From positions 868,001 to 932,000 of the forward strand of contig NZ_RKHX01000001.1 in assembly GCF_003755175.1 (NCBI RefSeq): 64,000 bases of DNA. The letters run 5' to 3'. A program made the position numbers and the translations under genes. Below, one piece after another: positions 25,838 through 34,966 of the stretch. The notes beneath the pieces were generated by a model, which was not told where the DNA came from, searched no databases, and saw nothing but the letters and a program-made list of their open reading frames with translations. Source of the DNA: Cellulomonas sp. PhB150 (lineage in GTDB: Bacteria > Actinomycetota > Actinomycetes > Actinomycetales > Cellulomonadaceae). The stretch's first letter is position 1. Each line of letters begins with the position of its first letter.

Positions 25838-26962
25838 TCAGGCGGCCTTGACCGCCCAGTACGCGGTGGAGGCGGGGAGGTAGAGGCCCTTGGGTCCGGT
25901 CGCGGCCCAGGTGGCGCCGACGATCGCCGAGTCGGGGACGAGGGCTCCGACGGTGGAGAGCGTGCAGCCGGCCTCCACCAGGTCGGAGTACTTCTTGACC
26001 GCCGCCGCGGGGGCCGCCGGCAGCGTGACGCCGGCCGCCGTGTAGAACGCACCGTTCTTGGCGCGCAGGCGGACGGTTGCGGGAGCGGGCGTCTCGTCGT
26101 CCTCGGCGAAGCTGCAGGCGACGAGCGTCGAGGTGACGTACGTCGAGCCGGCGGGCGCGGGAGCGTTGGCACCCGAGGCCGCGGCGACCTCGGCGTCGGC
26201 GTCGAGGTCGGAACCACCGAGGACCAGGGCCCACTCACCGGCGAGCGCCATGGTGTCGGGCGCGTAGGGGTCCTCGGGCGTCGAGCTCACGTCGAGGAAG
26301 GCCGGGAAGCTCTCGACCTTGCCCGCCTTGTTCTTCACGACGGCCTGGACGACGCTGCCGTTGAGCGCCGTCCGCGCGGTGATCGTGACGGTCCGGGCGT
26401 GGCTCGGCAGCGTCGCCCAGTCCACGGAGTCCGCACTCATGATCCGCCACGAGTACGACAGCCCGTGCCCGACGGCCTTCACCGAGAACGTCACCTTGTC
26501 CCCGCTGGTCACCTCGCGGTCGGCGGGGTCCGTGGTGATCTTCGGCTTGGAGATCACGACGAGCGCGGCCGACTTCGACGTCACGGCGCCCTTGGCGCCC
26601 TTGACGACCACGCGGTACCTCGCGCCGTCGATCCGGCTCATCGCCGTCACGGCGTACGTGCGCGACTTCGCCCCGGTGACCTTCGCGTACGAGGTCCTGC
26701 CCGGCTTGCGGACGTACCACTGGTAGGTGAGCTTGGTGCCCTTCGCCGTCACCGAGAACTTCGCGCGCTTGCCCGCGACGATGCTGACGGACTTCGGGGC
26801 ACGGGCGACCTTCGTCTTGACCGCCTTCGCGGCCGCCTCGTGCGAGACGACGACGGACGTGACGGGACCGGCCGCGCTCGCCGGGGACATGAGGCCGAAG
26901 GCCAGGGCTCCACCGAGAACCGCGGCGATGCCGGCTCGAAGTGCCAACGGACGGACGGGCAT
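25838..26962 (-). CDS. secreted protein with Ig-like repeats (paralogue 2)
   Basis: A 374-residue secreted protein, paralogous to the next gene downstream. It has a signal peptide (ASAA near residue 30), two Ig-like units (LTYQWYV...[10 protein letters not shown], then LSYSWRI...[10 protein letters not shown]), and a distinct C-terminal domain with two cysteines (C288, C335 approximately) that may form a disulphide. No sorting signal is visible. The first 150 residues are near-duplicates of paralogue 1, including the [15 protein letters not shown] signal peptide; the C-terminal domains have diverged. It could bind wall polymers or surfaces; no function can be assigned. Confidence 0.8.
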   Translation of the reverse strand: MPVRPLALRAGIAAVLGGALAFGLMSPASAAGPVTSVVVSHEAAAKAVKTKVARAPKSVSIVAGKRAKFSVTAKGTKLTYQWYVRKPGRTSYAKVTGAKSRTYAVTAMSRIDGARYRVVVKGAKGAVTSKSAALVVISKPKITTDPADREVTSGDKVTFSVKAVGHGLSYSWRIMSADSVDWATLPSHARTVTITARTALNGSVVQAVVKNKAGKVESFPAFLDVSSTPEDPYAPDTMALAGEWALVLGGSDLDADAEVAAASGANAPAPAGSTYVTSTLVACSFAEDDETPAPATVRLRAKNGAFYTAAGVTLPAAPAAAVKKYSDLVEAGCTLSTVGALVPDSAIVGATWAATGPKGLYLPASTAYWAVKAA

Positions 26963-27007
26963 GGGTTCCTCTTCCTGACGGCTGCGCGCGCCAGTCGGCA
27001 CAGCCGT

Positions 27008-27036
27008 GAATCGGTTGCCGGAGGGACCGACTTGAG
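27008..27036 (-). promoter_or_regulatory. motility-sigma-like promoter element of Ig-like gene 2
   Basis: CTCAAG, 16 nt, CCGATTC on the minus strand, 46 nt before the ATG. It matches the element before paralogue 1 in both boxes and in spacing, while most of the spacer bases differ, which suggests the boxes are functional. Confidence 0.4.
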
Positions 27037-27079
27037 GGACGACGGTCCGCGAGTGCCCCACATCGGCAAGGATGGCCCC

Positions 27080-27949
27080 ATGCGAGGCATCATCCTGGCC
27101 GGTGGATCCGGTACCCGACTGCACCCGATCACGCTCGGCGTGAGCAAGCAGCTCGTCCCCGTGTACGACAAGCCGATGATCTACTACCCGCTGTCGACGC
27201 TGATCCTGGCGGGCATCCGGGACGTGCTGATCATCACGACGCCGCACGACGCGGACCAGTTCCGCCGGCTGCTGGGCGACGGCTCGCAGTTCGGGATCTC
27301 GATCGAGTACACCGTGCAGGCGGAGCCCAACGGCCTCGCGCAGGCGTTCGTCCTCGGCGCGAGCTTCCTCGGCTCGGAGCCCGCCGCCCTGGTGCTCGGC
27401 GACAACATCTTCTACGGACCGGGCCTGGGCAACCAGCTGCAGCGCTTCGCGCACGTCGACGGCGGCGCGGTGTTCGCCTACCGCGTCGCGGACCCGACCG
27501 CGTACGGCGTCGTCGAGTTCGACGCCGACGGCAAGGCGCTGTCGATCGAGGAGAAGCCCACCGCGCCGAAGAGCAACTACGCCGTGCCTGGGCTCTACTT
27601 CTACGACAACGACGTCGTCGCGATCGCTCGTGACCTGCAGCCGTCCCCGCGCGGCGAGTACGAGATCACCGACGTCAACCGCACCTACCTCGCGCAGGGC
27701 CGCCTGCAGGTGGGCGTCCTCCCCCGCGGCACGGCGTGGCTCGACACGGGCACGTTCGACTCGCTCATCGAGGCGTCGGACTACGTCCGCACGGTCGAGC
27801 ACCGCCAGGGCCTGAAGATCGGGTCGCCGGAGGAGGTCGCCTGGCGCCGCGGGTTCCTGTCCGACGACGAGCTGCGCGTGCGCGCCGAGGCGCTCGTGAA
27901 GTCGGGCTACGGCACCTACCTGCTCAGGCTGCTCGACGAGGACCGCTGA
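27080..27949 (+). CDS. rmlA: glucose-1-phosphate thymidylyltransferase
   Basis: A 289-residue nucleotidyltransferase with the signature [13 protein letters not shown] (residues 6-18), KPMIYYPLS and a central GDNIFYG metal/sugar site. It makes dTDP-glucose from dTTP and glucose-1-P, the first step of dTDP-L-rhamnose synthesis. Length and motifs are normal. It is preceded by a weak purine-rich site. Its last 34 nt overlap the end of rmlD on the other strand. Confidence 0.96.
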   Translation: MRGIILAGGSGTRLHPITLGVSKQLVPVYDKPMIYYPLSTLILAGIRDVLIITTPHDADQFRRLLGDGSQFGISIEYTVQAEPNGLAQAFVLGASFLGSEPAALVLGDNIFYGPGLGNQLQRFAHVDGGAVFAYRVADPTAYGVVEFDADGKALSIEEKPTAPKSNYAVPGLYFYDNDVVAIARDLQPSPRGEYEITDVNRTYLAQGRLQVGVLPRGTAWLDTGTFDSLIEASDYVRTVEHRQGLKIGSPEEVAWRRGFLSDDELRVRAEALVKSGYGTYLLRLLDEDR

Positions 27950-28791
27950 CCGAGCACCTCGTCGGCCGCGAGCGCCCAGCGCTCGTCCCAGCGGCCGATG
28001 GGCGCGACGCCGGCGGCGTGCAGGGCGTCGTGCCCCAGCACGGAGTAGGCGGGCCGCGGCGCCGGCCGGACGAAGGCCGCGCTCGTCGTCGGCGCCACGA
28101 TGGCCGGGTCCAGGCCTGCCGCGGCGACGACAGCCTGCGCGAAGCCGTGCCACGAGACGTCGCCCGACGAGGTGCCGTGGTAGGTGCCGACCGGGGCGCC
28201 CGCGGCGACGAGCCGGACCACGAGGTCGGCGAGGTCCGCGGTCCACGTCGGCTGGCCCACCTGGTCCGCCACGACGTCCAGCCCACCGCGCTCGGCGGCG
28301 ACGCGGGCGATCGTCTTCGGGAAGCACGGCCCACCGGCGCCGTACAGCCAGGCGGTCCGGACGACGAGAGCGGCCGGGTGCTCCGCGCGCACCGCCCACT
28401 CGCCCGCGGCCTTCGTGCGACCGTACGCGGAGCGCGGCGCGATCGGGGCGCCCTCCGCGTACGGGGTGGTCGCGTGCCCGTCGAAGACGTAGTCGGTGCT
28501 GATGTGCACCAGGCGGGCACCGGCGCCCCACGCGGCCCGGGCGACGACCTGCGCGCCGACCCCGTTGACGGCGAACGCGGCTGCCTCGTCGGCCTCCGCC
28601 GCGTCGACCGCGGTGTACGCGGCGCAGTTCACGACGACGTCGGCGCCGGCGAGGGCGCGCGTCGCCGCCTCGAGGTCCGTCACGTCGAGGTCGCCGCGAC
28701 CCAGCCCGACGACGTCGGCACCGTCCCCGGCGAGCCGGCGCACGAGGTCCTGGCCCAGCATCCCGTTCGCCCCAGCGACCACCCAGCGCAC
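27916..28791 (-). CDS. rmlD: dTDP-4-dehydrorhamnose reductase
   Basis: A 291-residue SDR-type reductase. The NAD(P)-binding loop is GANGMLG, the family sequence STDYVFDG is present, and the catalytic YxxxK is YGRTK. It performs the last step to dTDP-L-rhamnose. It converges on rmlA and overlaps it by 34 nt at the 3' ends, with a Ser-rich tail (RSSSSSLSR) that probably exists because of the overlap. It is divergent from rmlC. The start is GTG. Confidence 0.95.
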   Translation of the reverse strand: MRWVVAGANGMLGQDLVRRLAGDGADVVGLGRGDLDVTDLEAATRALAGADVVVNCAAYTAVDAAEADEAAAFAVNGVGAQVVARAAWGAGARLVHISTDYVFDGHATTPYAEGAPIAPRSAYGRTKAAGEWAVRAEHPAALVVRTAWLYGAGGPCFPKTIARVAAERGGLDVVADQVGQPTWTADLADLVVRLVAAGAPVGTYHGTSSGDVSWHGFAQAVVAAAGLDPAIVAPTTSAAFVRPAPRPAYSVLGHDALHAAGVAPIGRWDERWALAADEVLGQRSSSSSLSR

Positions 28792-28892
28792 GTCGACCTC
28801 CGTCCCGTCCCACCCCGGTGGCGCGACGACGGTCCAGCGTAGTCAGCGCACTACCCTGGCGCAGACGCGTGCGCCGAGAGACGAGGAACCCC

Positions 28893-29507
28893 ATGGAGTA
28901 TCGAGAGCTGTCCGTCCCGGGCGCGTGGGAGATCACGCCCCGCCAGTTCGGCGACCCGCGCGGGGTGTTCCTCGAGTGGTTCAAGGAGGCGCCGTTCGCG
29001 GAGAACGCGGACCACGCCCTGAGCCTCGCGCAGGCCAACCTCTCGGTCTCGGCGGCCGGGGTGCTGCGCGGCATCCACTTCGCCGACGTCCCCCCGGGGC
29101 AGGCGAAGTACGTGACCTGCGCCCGCGGCGCCGTGCTCGACGTCGTCGTCGACATCCGGGTCGGCTCGCCGACCTTCGGCCAGTGGGACTCGGTGCTGCT
29201 CGACGACGTCGACCGGCGCGCGATCTACCTCGGCGAGGGCCTCGGCCACGCGTTCATGTCGCTCGAGGACGACTCGACCGTGCTGTACCTGTGCTCGACG
29301 GGGTACGCGCCGGGCCGCGAGCACGGGATCCACCCGCTCGACCCCGGGGTCGGCATCGACTGGCCGCGGACCGCCCGCGACGGCACGCCCCTCGAGCCGT
29401 TGCTGTCGGACAAGGACCGCGACGCGCCGACGCTCGCCGAGGCCGCCGCCCAGGGTCTGCTCCCCCACGCGGACGACGTCGCGGCGTACCTCGCGTCGCT
29501 GGGCTGA
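28893..29507 (+). CDS. rmlC: dTDP-4-dehydrorhamnose 3,5-epimerase
   Basis: A 204-residue cupin-fold epimerase with LRGIHF (catalytic His), AKYVTCARGAVLDVVVDIRVGSPT and LGEGLGHAFMSLEDDSTVLYL. It performs the double epimerisation between RmlB and RmlD. The ATG has an ACGAGGAA site upstream; a longer frame adds 25 Arg-rich residues and is less likely. A TACCCT box at 28852-28857 may be its -10. It is divergent from rmlD and converges on the TarS-like gene. Confidence 0.95.
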   Translation: MEYRELSVPGAWEITPRQFGDPRGVFLEWFKEAPFAENADHALSLAQANLSVSAAGVLRGIHFADVPPGQAKYVTCARGAVLDVVVDIRVGSPTFGQWDSVLLDDVDRRAIYLGEGLGHAFMSLEDDSTVLYLCSTGYAPGREHGIHPLDPGVGIDWPRTARDGTPLEPLLSDKDRDAPTLAEAAAQGLLPHADDVAAYLASLG

Positions 29508-29519
29508 CCGGCGCCGGAG

Positions 29520-31433
29520 CTACGACTCGGCAGGCGGCGTGGCCGGCGGCGGGGAGGACAGGATGACCCCGTCGGCCGCGACCTTGAGCACGTACCTCGT
29601 CCGACGGAGCTCGTCGAGCCTCAGGGCGTAGACCCGGTACTGCCCGGCCGCCAGCGGCGTCGCGTCCGCCTCGATCCGCGCACCGCCAGAGTCGGCCACG
29701 AGCCGAGCGCCCAGGTCGATGCCCACGTCGATCGAGAGGTGATCCGCGTCTTCCGGGGCGGGGACGGCGTACAACGGCGCTGGCTGCTCCGTCGCGCCCA
29801 CGACCGCGATCTGGTCGAGCGGGACAAGGAGGCGGTCCCCCTTGTCGATCCTGCCCAGTCGCGGGTGCGCGTCGATCGCGACGGTGCGCAGCTGCCCCGA
29901 GGAGTCGATGGTCAGCGCGTGCTTGCCGTTGCGGTACGCGGTCGCAGTGACCCCGGCGAGCGCCGCCGGCTTCACGGGCAGGTCGTAGGCGACGGCACCG
30001 ATGCGTTCCATCCCGCCGAAGATCATCGACCACCGGAGGTCCCAGACCCCGGGCTCGAGCGCGGCACCGAGCTGGGCACGCGCGAAGTCGAGCGTGACCG
30101 TCGCCTCGCCGTACAGCTCGGCCACGCCCGCGACCTCGCGGCACTCGACGCTCTCGACGCTGACGGGAAGCTCCCACGAGACGAACCGGGAGCGCTCGCG
30201 GGCGACCACGCGGACCTGCATGTCGCGCACGTCGTCGGTCACGTCGAGGTCGCGCTCGCGCAGCGCCTTCTTCACGGGCTCGGAGGCCTCCACGAAGATG
30301 CGGTCCCCGGCCGTGCGGAACACCGGGGTCTTCTTGTCCCTCGAGGTCCAGCGGAACTGGAGGCTGATCTTCGCGGTCGTGCCGCTCCACCGGATTCCCG
30401 TCGCCTCGAGCTGCGCGGTGCGGGCAAGGTCGGACTGGTGGTGCTGGGCGAACAGGTCGGGCTGGTTCTTCCGGAGGAACCCTGCCTGCACACGGTGCTT
30501 CTGCGGCAGGTGCCGCTCGATGCTGCGCGTGCTGTGCTTCAGGAGCAGGCGCCGCGCGTAGTCGAAAGCGCGGACCTTCTCCTCCTCGGGTGCATCGCTC
30601 ACGAGAAGACGCGCTGTGCGGTCGACGATCCGGACGCGCACCTGCTGCGCGCGCATGAACTCCCGCTCGTTGCGGAACGCCCGGCCGGACAGGGTCTCGT
30701 CGGTGAAGTCCAGCAGCTTCTCGAGCATCGTCCAGAAGTCCTCGCGGGACGGGTCGAACGTGTGCGAGCTGTTCGTGGCCGACGAGTGCCACAGGTAGGT
30801 CGGGTGGTCGGCCTGGACGGAGACAACCTTCGCGTGGCGATAGACCGCGATGTTGAAGAACTGGTCCTCCCAGAGCACGCGCTCCCCCTCCGGGAAGGCG
30901 ATCCCGTGGTCGACGAGGAGCTGGCGGCGGTACAGCTTGTGGGGCACCATCGGGACGATCGACTGGATGCCGTAGCCGTCGCGGACGTCGGCGAGGTTCG
31001 TCGACGAGGCCGGGGCCGTGGGCCACCACGTGTAGTTCAGCCCCCACCAGGCGTCGTTCGTCTTCGACTCCTTGGGGCTCACCAGGTCCGAGCCGTTCGC
31101 ATGCGCGAACTCCCACAGGCCGCGCAGCGCGTCCGGGTAGAGCGAGTCGTCGTGGTCCATGTACAGCGTGTACTCGCCCCGGGCCTGTCGCGTGCCCTCG
31201 TTGCGTGGTGCGCTGCCCCAGCCGGAGTTCGGGATGGTGAACACCCGCATCCAGGGGCGGGTCTCCGCGAGGACGCGCAGGCGGTCGAGGGTGTCGTCCG
31301 GCGACCCGTCGTCGACGAAGACGGCCTCGAACTCGTCCGTCGGCAGCGTCTGCGCCTCCAGGGAGGAGATGACCCGATCCAGACCGTCCTGGGGCGTCGC
31401 GTAGGCGGCGATGACGACACTGACCTTGATCAC
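29520..31433 (-). CDS. GT2 glycosyltransferase, TarS-like (polyol-phosphate polymer glycosylation)
   Basis: A 637-residue GT-A enzyme. FVDDGS (39-44) and DHDDS (93-97) bind the nucleotide sugar and metal, and WEDQFF holds the catalytic base. After the GT domain (about residues 1-330) come beta-sandwich C-terminal domains resembling those of TarS/TarP, which add GlcNAc to poly(ribitol phosphate). Genes for a polymer exporter and CDP-ribitol-like synthesis lie next to it, supporting a role in decorating a teichoic-acid-like polymer. The sugar is not known; rhamnose is possible given the rml genes. The GTG start has an AGGAGG site. Confidence 0.82.
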   Translation of the reverse strand: MIKVSVVIAAYATPQDGLDRVISSLEAQTLPTDEFEAVFVDDGSPDDTLDRLRVLAETRPWMRVFTIPNSGWGSAPRNEGTRQARGEYTLYMDHDDSLYPDALRGLWEFAHANGSDLVSPKESKTNDAWWGLNYTWWPTAPASSTNLADVRDGYGIQSIVPMVPHKLYRRQLLVDHGIAFPEGERVLWEDQFFNIAVYRHAKVVSVQADHPTYLWHSSATNSSHTFDPSREDFWTMLEKLLDFTDETLSGRAFRNEREFMRAQQVRVRIVDRTARLLVSDAPEEEKVRAFDYARRLLLKHSTRSIERHLPQKHRVQAGFLRKNQPDLFAQHHQSDLARTAQLEATGIRWSGTTAKISLQFRWTSRDKKTPVFRTAGDRIFVEASEPVKKALRERDLDVTDDVRDMQVRVVARERSRFVSWELPVSVESVECREVAGVAELYGEATVTLDFARAQLGAALEPGVWDLRWSMIFGGMERIGAVAYDLPVKPAALAGVTATAYRNGKHALTIDSSGQLRTVAIDAHPRLGRIDKGDRLLVPLDQIAVVGATEQPAPLYAVPAPEDADHLSIDVGIDLGARLVADSGGARIEADATPLAAGQYRVYALRLDELRRTRYVLKVAADGVILSSPPPATPPAES

Positions 31434-31520
31434 GCAGGCAACCTCCTGTGGAAACGTGTGCCGGTGGAGTCTACCGGCGCGCGCGTCCCCGACCAGCGAC
31501 AGCGGGCACGACGGCGGGTG

Positions 31521-32375
31521 CTACGACTTCCCGTCCTGCGCCTTGACGAAGGCCTTGTACGCGGCGCAGACCTCGGCCGACGGTCCGTCCATGACGAGTC
31601 GGCCCTTGTTGATCCACAAGGTCCGCGAGCAGATGCTCTCGACCGTCGCGAGCGAGTGGCTGACGAGGAACACCGTGCCGGCCTGGTCGCGGATCGCGTC
31701 GATGCGGTCCTTGCTCTTGCGGCGGAAGGCGGCGTCGCCCGTGGCCAGGGCCTCGTCGATCATCAGCACGTCCGGCACGGCAGCGGCGCTGATGGCGAAC
31801 CGCAGCCGCGCGCTCATGCCCGAGGAGTAGGCCTTCATCGGGAGGTACACGGCGTCGCCGATCCCCGAGAACTCCACGATGTCGTCGAACTTCTCGCGGA
31901 CCTCGTCGGGCGACAGACCCAGGGCCAGCGCGCCGATCATGATGTTGCGCTCGCCGGTCAGCGAGCCCATGAGCACCGCGTTGACGCCGAGCAGCGACGG
32001 GTCGCCCGCGACGTACACCGAGCCCTGGGTCGGCGGGATCAGGCCGGCGATCGCCCGCATGAGCGTGCTCTTGCCGGACCCGTTGGTCCCCACGATGCCG
32101 ATCGACTCGCCGTGACGGGCGACGAACGAGATGCCCTTGACGGCCTCGACCTGCGTGAGCCCGCCGACGTGCGCGCGCCCGCGGCTGAGCACGCGCTTGA
32201 GCACGTTCGGCGGCGTCCCCGAGCCGTTGCCGACGCGCTTGCCGCCGAAGACCCGGTAGGTGATGTAGAGGTCGTCGACGACGAGCGACGGTGCGCCGAG
32301 CTGCTTGGTGGACTCGACGAGCGGCGTCAGGTCGTCGACGTCGACCTCGAAGTCGATCTCTTCGGGGATGCTCAT
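31521..32375 (-). CDS. tagH: ABC transporter ATP-binding protein, polysaccharide/teichoic acid export
   Basis: A 284-residue ATPase with Walker A GTNGSGKST (96-104), the signature YSSGMSARL (183-191; the usual LSGGQ is modified as in TagH, Wzt and RfbB), Walker B VLMIDE (203-208) and switch H240. It has an N-terminal extension of about 30 residues and lacks the C-terminal carbohydrate-binding domain of Wzt. It powers export of an undecaprenyl-linked polymer. It starts 1 nt after the permease stop, so the two are one operon. Confidence 0.92.
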   Translation of the reverse strand: MSIPEEIDFEVDVDDLTPLVESTKQLGAPSLVVDDLYITYRVFGGKRVGNGSGTPPNVLKRVLSRGRAHVGGLTQVEAVKGISFVARHGESIGIVGTNGSGKSTLMRAIAGLIPPTQGSVYVAGDPSLLGVNAVLMGSLTGERNIMIGALALGLSPDEVREKFDDIVEFSGIGDAVYLPMKAYSSGMSARLRFAISAAAVPDVLMIDEALATGDAAFRRKSKDRIDAIRDQAGTVFLVSHSLATVESICSRTLWINKGRLVMDGPSAEVCAAYKAFVKAQDGKS

Positions 32376-32376
32376 G

Positions 32377-33468
32377 TCAGTCCCGTCCGTAGCGCTCTTC
32401 GCCGCGCCAGAAGACGAGGAAGCCGGCCACGAGGGTCACGACGGCCCACCCCACGGCGGCGAGCCACATCTTCGGGTCCAGCGGGATCGTCGGCTCGTTC
32501 AGCACGGTCGACCGGGCGATGTCCAGGAACACGGCGATCGGCTGGTAGCTCAGCACGGCCGCCAGGAGCTCATTCTTGATGAGGTTGTCGATGCTGAACA
32601 GCACCCCGGAGGCGTAGAACACGAACCGCAGGGCGAACGGGATCACGTTGTTGAGGTCCGGAGTGATCGCGACCCAGCGCGCGACGAAGAACGCGCAGCC
32701 GGTGTTGAACAGCCACATGAGCGCCACCGCGACCGGCAGCAGCAGGAGGCGCCACGTGATCGGCACCTCGCCCTGCATGGGCAGGAGGCCGGAGGCCCAC
32801 GAGACCACGCACATGACCGCGAGCGCGGGGCCGAGGGTCGCGAGCTCGGTGATCGTGGTGGAGATCGGCAGCACGGCGCGCGGGAAGTGCACGGACCGCA
32901 CCAGGTTCATGTTGCCCTTGAGCGAGTTGGCGCCCGCGCTGACCGAGGCGTCGAAGAACCGGTACAGGAACACCCCGGTGACGATGAACGCGATGCCGTT
33001 CTCCATGCCGCGGGTCGTCTCGATGAGGATCCCGAAGATGAAGACGTAGACCAGCGAGTTCAGCAAGGGCGTCAGCACGGACCACAGCTGGCCGAGGTAG
33101 GACCCCTGGTTGCGCGCGTACGCCTTGGCCGAGCCCAGGGTGCGGATGAACGAGCGCCGCGCCCACAGCGAGCGGACGTAGTCCGTCAGGGGCGGGCGCA
33201 CGCCCATCTGCCGCAGGCCGCTCGCCTGGGCGATCGCGCGCAGCTCCTCGCTCGACGCGAGCGTGCCGAGGGGCTCCGGGAGTGCTCCCCCGGTCGGGGC
33301 CTCGCGCGCAGGGCGCTCGGGAACGACGATCCCGTCCGCGCCCTGCCCCTGGGACGCCGGAGTCACGAGTCCTGCGGACTGCGTCGGAGCGGGCACGTGT
33401 GGTCGGGCCAATCTGTCGGGGATCGGGCGCCGGCCCGGTCGCACGGGGCGCCCGGACCGATGCCCCAT
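32377..33468 (-). CDS. tagG: ABC transporter permease, polysaccharide/teichoic acid export
   Basis: A permease of the ABC-2/TagG family with six membrane helices in the last 260 residues (Q-GSYLGQLWSVLTPLLNSLVYVFIFG early, FARW... late). It forms the channel for the ATPase encoded downstream. The first 90 residues are Pro/Arg-rich and likely cytoplasmic. The start is uncertain: ATG 33468 lacks a ribosome site, and GTG 33366 (330 codons) is a good alternative. It is divergent from the CDP-polyol synthesis genes, with about 100 nt between, which links export with synthesis. Confidence 0.88.
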   Translation of the reverse strand: MGHRSGRPVRPGRRPIPDRLARPHVPAPTQSAGLVTPASQGQGADGIVVPERPAREAPTGGALPEPLGTLASSEELRAIAQASGLRQMGVRPPLTDYVRSLWARRSFIRTLGSAKAYARNQGSYLGQLWSVLTPLLNSLVYVFIFGILIETTRGMENGIAFIVTGVFLYRFFDASVSAGANSLKGNMNLVRSVHFPRAVLPISTTITELATLGPALAVMCVVSWASGLLPMQGEVPITWRLLLLPVAVALMWLFNTGCAFFVARWVAITPDLNNVIPFALRFVFYASGVLFSIDNLIKNELLAAVLSYQPIAVFLDIARSTVLNEPTIPLDPKMWLAAVGWAVVTLVAGFLVFWRGEERYGRD

Positions 33469-33566
33469 ACTAGACGCCGGGCAGGGTCGCACCGTCGCGA
33501 CAGGTTCCGCCTGCGGCCGCGAGTCGCGCCGTAGCGTCTCGCCCCACGTACGTGAGAGGACTCTCG

Positions 33567-34247
33567 ATGTACTCGTTGCTGCTGCTCAACGGCGGCATCG
33601 GCGCCCGAGCCGGAGCCGGCCAGCCCAAGCAGCTGGTCAAGGTCAACGGCCTGCCGATCCTGGTCTACTCGCTGGTCGCAGCAGATGCGGTCGACGAGAT
33701 CACCCAGATCATCCTCAACTACCCCGACGGATGGCGCCAGCAGATCGAGGCGATCGTGTCCGCCTACGCGATCCGCACGCCCGTCGTCTACGTGCGCGCG
33801 GGCGCCACGCGCCACGAGTCGGTGCGCGCGATGCTCGACGCGGCGACCGAGGACGACGTCGTGATCCACGAGACCGCGCGCCCGCTGGTCACCTCGGCGG
33901 ACTTCAGCACGCTGGTCGCCTCCGAGCACCGCAACGTCTCTCTCATGCTGGAGATCCCCTTCACGGTCGCGCCGGTCGATCCCGCCACGCAGCGGGTGAC
34001 CGGCTACCTGGAGCGTTCGACGCTGCGCAACGTGCAGCTCCCGCAGAAGTTCTCGACGGCAGACCTGCGCGACGCGCACGCGTTCGCCGAGCGCGAGGAC
34101 CGCCTGTTCACCGAGGACGCCACGCTCGTCGCCGTCGCGGGTCACGACGTGCGCTTCGTCCCGGGCTCCGACCGCAACATCAAGGTCACGACGCCGACCG
34201 ACATCAAGCTGGCGACGTACCTGCTCACGGGCGGGGACGAGGAGTGA
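33567..34247 (+). CDS. IspD/TarI-like cytidylyltransferase (predicted CDP-ribitol synthase)
   Basis: A 226-residue nucleotidyltransferase of the IspD/TarI fold: LLLNGGIGARAG at the N-terminus (normally AGGxGxR), QPKQL, and DRLFTEDATLV and KVTTPTDIKLA near the end. It is directly followed by an SDR gene, the same pair that is fused in Bcs1 of Haemophilus influenzae, where the halves make CDP-ribitol from ribulose-5-P. An MEP-pathway role (IspD) is less likely in this context. A GAGAGGA site lies 6 nt before the ATG. It starts the coupled three-gene unit with the SDR and polymerase genes. Confidence 0.85.
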   Translation: MYSLLLLNGGIGARAGAGQPKQLVKVNGLPILVYSLVAADAVDEITQIILNYPDGWRQQIEAIVSAYAIRTPVVYVRAGATRHESVRAMLDAATEDDVVIHETARPLVTSADFSTLVASEHRNVSLMLEIPFTVAPVDPATQRVTGYLERSTLRNVQLPQKFSTADLRDAHAFAEREDRLFTEDATLVAVAGHDVRFVPGSDRNIKVTTPTDIKLATYLLTGGDEE

Positions 34248-34966
34248 TGTCCAAGACGCTCCTCGTGACGGGGGCCTCGCGCGGGATCGGCCAGGAGACG
34301 GTCCGACGCTTCCTGCAGGACTCGAGCCCGGAGAAGGGCACGGTCGACAAGATCGTGCTCGTCGCGCGCGACTCCCAGGACTACACCGACGCGCTCGCCG
34401 AGCTCGAGGCGGCCAACCCGCGGGGTGTGGAGCTGGCCGCCTACCGCGCAGACGTCGGCGACCGCGCCGCACTGCTCGAGCTCGTCGACCAGCTCGCCGA
34501 GGAGCAGGGCAACATCGACTTCCTGGTCAACAACGCGGGCTACACCAACCCGGTCCCGCTCCAGCAGGTCGACTTCACCGACTTCGAGCGCACCATGGCC
34601 GTCAACCTGTACGCGCCGTTCACGCTCGTGCAGGAGCTGCTGCACCGCGGCAACCACTTCGACCTGATCGTGAACATCGCCTCGACGGCCGGCATCACGG
34701 GCCGCTCGGGATGGCTCACCTACTCGGCGTCCAAGGCCGCGCTCATCAACATGAGCGAGGTCATGCGCGAGGAGCTCGCGATCTACGGCACCCGGGTGGT
34801 CTGCATCTCCCCCGGCCGCACGGCGACCGCCCTGCGCAGGGTGCTCGCGCCGACCGAGGACCCGACGACGATCATGCAGCCCGGCGACGTGGCGGCCGTC
34901 ATCGAGATGCTCGCGTCGCCGGTGGGCAGGTACGTGGACTCGGCCAACCTCGTCGTCCGTCAATGA
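34247..34966 (+). CDS. SDR family reductase (predicted ribulose-5-phosphate reductase)
   Basis: A 239-residue classical SDR: NAD(P) motif TGASRGIG (8-15), NNAG, catalytic Ser in NIASTAG and YSASK. In Bcs1 proteins an SDR domain reduces ribulose-5-P to ribitol-5-P for the adjoining cytidylyltransferase; here the two are separate genes whose stop and start overlap (TGATG). The end also overlaps the polymerase start (ATGA). The substrate is therefore inferred from context, not from the sequence. Confidence 0.82.
   Translation: MSKTLLVTGASRGIGQETVRRFLQDSSPEKGTVDKIVLVARDSQDYTDALAELEAANPRGVELAAYRADVGDRAALLELVDQLAEEQGNIDFLVNNAGYTNPVPLQQVDFTDFERTMAVNLYAPFTLVQELLHRGNHFDLIVNIASTAGITGRSGWLTYSASKAALINMSEVMREELAIYGTRVVCISPGRTATALRRVLAPTEDPTTIMQPGDVAAVIEMLASPVGRYVDSANLVVRQ

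Noticed and set aside
33466..33475. TAGTAT near the predicted start of the exporter permease as a -10 box
   Set aside because: No -35 at a suitable distance was found and it overlaps the proposed ATG; it only adds doubt about that start, so it was not listed as a feature.
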